DNA of 64,000 bases, from assembly GCF_003429095.1 (NCBI RefSeq), contig NZ_QVTE01000017.1:62001-126000 (forward strand). Direction: 5' to 3'. The notes below the pieces were generated by a model. The model had not been told where the DNA came from. It saw only the letters and a program-made list of their open reading frames with translations, and did no database searches. This DNA comes from Peribacillus saganii (GTDB lineage Bacteria; Bacillota; Bacilli; Bacillales; DSM-1321). Below, in pieces: positions 61,142 through 64,000 of this stretch (positions within the stretch are counted from its first letter, which is position 1; each line of letters starts with the position of its first letter). The translations under genes and the position numbers were made by a program.

Positions 61142-62311
61142 TTAAGCAAAGGCCTTCTTCAATCTTTCTAATCCATCCATAAGAATGCTTCTTGGGCACC
61201 CTATATTCATTCGTACAAAGCCTTCACCACCTGGGCCGTACTTTGGTCCAGGCTCAAGAGCAAGCCTGCCTTCCTTTATCAGCCTTGTGCGTAATTCCTC
61301 ATCTGTCAGCCCCAGCTGTCTGCAATCGAGCCATAAAAGGTAGGAGGCATTAGGATACATTGGCGAAACACCCGGGATCTCTTTGTTGATAAAGTCAATT
61401 GCAATCTCAACGTTCTTCTTGATATATGTCATGAGATTTTCAAGCCATTCAGCGCCATCCTTATAGGCAGCTTCCATTGCTGTCAGGCCGATCAGGTTCA
61501 AGCCATGGAATCCATTCCGCCGATTCACAAGGCTGATTTTATCCTGCAATTCCGTATTGGACGTAATCAAGATGGAAGCCTGAAGACCTGCTATATTAAA
61601 AGTTTTGCTCGGTGCCATGCATGTAATCGTTATGTTTGCGTACCGTTGATCCAGTGCTGCAAGCGGCCGATGCTTAGCGGGTTCTATGTAAAGGTCAGCA
61701 TGGATTTCATCTGAAACGATCGTTACTCCATGTGCTGCACAAAGGTCGCCGATTTTTGTAAGTTCTTCCTCTGTCCATACTCTTCCACCCGGATTATGAG
61801 GGCTGCAAAGAAGGAATAACTTCACACCATTCTTCAGCTTTGCTTCCAGGTCTATAAAATCTATCTCAAAACGTCCGTTTTCTATTGTCAATTGGCTGTT
61901 AACGACAACCCGCTCATTACTTTTGATAAGATCAAAAAATGGTGTATAGACTGGTGATTGAAGGAGTATTTTATCCCCAGGTTCTGTGCATGCCTGTATC
62001 ACGGTACTCAATGCAGTGACCACACCGGGACTAAAGGTAATCCAATTTTTCCTTACTTCCCATTGATGCCGATACTTAATCCAGTCCTGAATGGCAGTGT
62101 ATACCGAGGGTGCCGTGCCAGTATAGCCATAAAGCGGATGTTTAACCCGATTCATCAGCGCTTCCTGAACTGCAGCAGGTGAAGGGAAATCCATATCTGC
62201 CACCCACATTGGCAGCAATTCTTTGTCCCCGTATATTTGCAGCAGGTTATCCCATTTGACAGCACCGCTGTTATTTCTGTCTATAAGGGTTTCAAATAAG
62301 TCTTCGCTCAA
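61142..62311 (-). CDS. patB: PatB/MalY-type C-S lyase (cystathionine beta-lyase)
   Basis: 389 residues. Fold-type I PLP enzyme of the MalY/PatB group: WVADMDFPSPAAVQEAL near the start, LLCSPHNPGGRVW, ITIVSDEIHADLYI (Asp to the PLP nitrogen) and the PLP lysine in MAPSKTFNIAGLQ. It cleaves C-S bonds in cystathionine or cysteine, giving pyruvate, ammonia and a thiol. In B. subtilis patB lies next to kapB, as here. Cytosolic. Confidence 0.93.
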   Translation of the reverse strand: MSEDLFETLIDRNNSGAVKWDNLLQIYGDKELLPMWVADMDFPSPAAVQEALMNRVKHPLYGYTGTAPSVYTAIQDWIKYRHQWEVRKNWITFSPGVVTALSTVIQACTEPGDKILLQSPVYTPFFDLIKSNERVVVNSQLTIENGRFEIDFIDLEAKLKNGVKLFLLCSPHNPGGRVWTEEELTKIGDLCAAHGVTIVSDEIHADLYIEPAKHRPLAALDQRYANITITCMAPSKTFNIAGLQASILITSNTELQDKISLVNRRNGFHGLNLIGLTAMEAAYKDGAEWLENLMTYIKKNVEIAIDFINKEIPGVSPMYPNASYLLWLDCRQLGLTDEELRTRLIKEGRLALEPGPKYGPGGEGFVRMNIGCPRSILMDGLERLKKAFA

Positions 62312-62399
62312 AGCAATATGCCTCCTAATCTTGATTCATTATCGTACTATGCATATGATAACATGTAGAGTGAAATATATAACAGGGTGATGATTTTCG

Positions 62400-62660
62400 A
62401 TGGAAATACAAGATGTTCATAGAGAGATGAAAGCAGCATTAAAAAAATGGGATCCCTTCGGCTGGGGAAATGATGAATATGACACAGAAATCGCTGATGT
62501 GATCATGGCAGTTCATGACTTTAATGATCCGGACGTATTAGCGAAGGAAATCCAGAGAATTTACGAATTTTCGTTTGAGCAAGAAATAGAAATGAAGTCT
62601 TGCCTTGAAATGGCGACAGAGCTGCTCGCTATTAAAAACCGTGCTTCTTGTTCCTTTTAG
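62400..62660 (+). CDS. yugE: YugE, DUF1871 protein
   Basis: 86 residues. DUF1871: VHREMKAALKKWDPFGWGND followed by EYDTEIADVIMAVHDFNDPD, then helical. A small all-helical cytosolic family of Bacillus with no known role; length and neighbours (patB, yugF) match YugE. Confidence 0.88.
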   Translation: MEIQDVHREMKAALKKWDPFGWGNDEYDTEIADVIMAVHDFNDPDVLAKEIQRIYEFSFEQEIEMKSCLEMATELLAIKNRASCSF

Positions 62661-62675
62661 CTGAATTAAAAAGTT

Positions 62676-62701
62676 ACCAGGCAAAAGCCGGGTGGTTTTT
62701 T
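62676..62701. terminator. Terminator between yugE and yugF
   Basis: ACCAGGC, AAAA, GCCGGGT, GGTTTTTT with one mismatch, between convergent genes. Confidence 0.6.
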
Positions 62702-62708
62702 GAGGAAG

Positions 62709-63545
62709 CTATTTGAAAGTTTCTTCCAAAAAATGATTAATATATCCAAACACTTCTTCAGGCTTTTCTTCTGGAACAAGATGTCCTGTGTCTTTCATTA
62801 CGATAAGTTTTGAGTTTGGCAGGTCTCTCTGCAAGCGTTTTCCAATATGCAGTGGAACCACTTTGTCCTGTTCACCCCAGATTAACAGGCATGGAGTGTG
62901 GATTTTTCTTAGGTCCGCTTCAGGGAGATCGCCTTCATGATGCCTAATAAATCGCGCCAGGCCTCGAAAAATATCATCTTTTAAAAATGGCTGTAAATAG
63001 CCATCGACCATTTCCTGATCGATTAAATCATGATTGTATACAACATTCTGCAGGTTCTTTTCAATGCCTGTTTTTGCAAGCCACCTTTTTACATATAAAT
63101 GGAAAAAAGGTATATAGCTCGACAAAATAATTCCTTGATTCACTTTGGGTGCGTATCCAGAACTGCACAATAAAATGCATGCTGCAAAAAGCTCAGGGCG
63201 CTGCTTGATCATATTTAAAGCGATTTGTCCACCCATCGAGTGGCCGACCAATACAGAATGACCTATTTCAAGTCGCTCCAGCAATGAAATCACTGTTTTG
63301 GCAAGGTTCTGGTACGAATACATAAACCGCTGTTCTTTGCCGCTTTGTCCAAATGGCGGAAGGTCTATGGAAACGATATTATAGCTGGCATTTAAATGTG
63401 GGATTAATCTTCTGTAGCTGAATGTGGACGATAGAAACCCGTGCAGCAAGATCAGCGTAGGGGCCGTCTTGGAGTGGTGAAAGGCTTCGTAATAAAACTC
63501 ATTGCCTTCCAATTTTATCCTTTGGCCTGTTATAACAGCAGTCAA
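62709..63545 (-). CDS. yugF: YugF, alpha/beta hydrolase
   Basis: 278 residues. Alpha/beta-hydrolase fold: LILLHGFLSSTFSYR for the oxyanion loop, VLVGHSMGGQIAL with the nucleophile Ser, IWGEQDKVVP for the acid and DTGHLVPEEKPEEV for the catalytic His. Family members are esterases or C-C hydrolases with unknown substrate here. Cytosolic. Confidence 0.9.
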   Translation of the reverse strand: MTAVITGQRIKLEGNEFYYEAFHHSKTAPTLILLHGFLSSTFSYRRLIPHLNASYNIVSIDLPPFGQSGKEQRFMYSYQNLAKTVISLLERLEIGHSVLVGHSMGGQIALNMIKQRPELFAACILLCSSGYAPKVNQGIILSSYIPFFHLYVKRWLAKTGIEKNLQNVVYNHDLIDQEMVDGYLQPFLKDDIFRGLARFIRHHEGDLPEADLRKIHTPCLLIWGEQDKVVPLHIGKRLQRDLPNSKLIVMKDTGHLVPEEKPEEVFGYINHFLEETFK

Positions 63546-64000
63546 ATTCCTTCACACCTTTTTTAAGATACTTTACCCCAAATGCCCATGAGATATTATG
63601 GAAAAATTAATTCACTGAAAATTCTTTTTTTAATAGAGAGTATTTTGATATAATGGATAAAGTTTATCCCGTGAATTGGGGCAACCGATGTCTGATAAAG
63701 CACAGAATGTAATGAATGTTACATACGATTTGTCCGGAATTGAATGAAAAGCTGCGGGATTTAATCGCGAAAATCAGGAATTAGGCAAATTGAGCCGCCG
63801 GAATTAATCGTGAATATCAGGAATTAACCCGCTGTTTAAACGAAGCTCGTCTCGCTATTTGCCTCAACAATAGTGGCTAATAGCCAATTAAGCGAACAGA
63901 ACTTGGTACACGATTCTCGTAAAAGCTATGGTAGACTTGAAAGGGACAGCGGCCTATACTGTGGTTCGTCCAAAAATAAGGAAAATAATGGTTTCATTTA
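63546..64000. other. Gene-free right end of the window
   Basis: No open frame of note on either strand. A TTGATA...TATAAT-like stretch may be near 63645-63655. Contains the direct repeat listed at 63757-63826. Confidence 0.5.
63757..63826. repeat. Two 27-bp direct repeats
   Basis: Units 63757-63783 and 63800-63826 share 24 of 27 bases (core TTAATCG-GAA-ATCAGGAATTA), separated by 16 bp. Confidence 0.75.

Overview
The window looks like a chromosome segment from a spore-forming Bacillaceae species related to Bacillus (AGGAGG-type ribosome sites, low to moderate GC, sporulation and coat genes). Gene content and order follow the B. subtilis yut-yum-yui-mrp-yuf-kap-yug region closely. Symbols below rest on protein features plus this remembered synteny; no database search was possible.

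Layout. 0-11.5 kb: a c-di-GMP phosphodiesterase-like EAL protein, yutE, yutF, an extra HAD phosphatase, yutG, yutH, an L,D-transpeptidase-like protein, the threonine operon hom-thrC-thrB, yutI (Nfu-type) and yuzD. 11.7-30.5 kb: an accessory block lying exactly between yuzD and yutJ, which I recall as neighbours in B. subtilis. It holds a heme-b/Tat/molybdopterin fusion protein, a PrpR-type regulator that has lost the sigma-54 contact loop, and a sugar-acid catabolic operon: DUF1537 kinase, TRAP transporter dctPQM, LarA-family racemase, aldehyde dehydrogenase, iron alcohol dehydrogenase, PdxA2. A D-2-hydroxyacid dehydrogenase and a YitT-like membrane protein follow, then larE-larB-larC1-larC for the nickel-pincer cofactor. 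30.7-46.4 kb: backbone genes yutJ, yuzB, DUF2225, yutM, an M20 peptidase, yumC, yumB, yuiA-D, DUF309, pepA, small coat-like genes, a DedA protein and yuxO. 46.6-52.4 kb: the seven-gene mrpABCDEFG antiporter operon on the minus strand. 52.7-64 kb: three related acidic Ser/Asp-rich proteins, yufK, pbpD, yuxJ, kapD, kapB, patB, yugE, yugF.

How the accessory block may work. The TRAP system would import a four-carbon sugar acid. The DUF1537 kinase phosphorylates it at O4, and PdxA2 oxidises C3 so that decarboxylation gives DHAP. The LarA-family enzyme, which needs the cofactor made by LarB/LarC/LarE, could interconvert C2 epimers (for example D-erythronate and D-threonate), and the two dehydrogenases could feed in the matching alcohol or aldehyde. 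A sigma-A-like promoter with an 11-bp inverted repeat precedes the catabolic operon, and a separate promoter with a cre-like site precedes larE. The substrate is inferred, not shown.

A second unusual signal is a family of about 190-330 bp intergenic repeats, at least five good copies and all in the same orientation. They carry paired termini AGCGCCC...GGGCGCT (one copy shows a compensatory change) and many small hairpins presenting AGGA in the loop. They look like structured RNA or DNA elements rather than genes.
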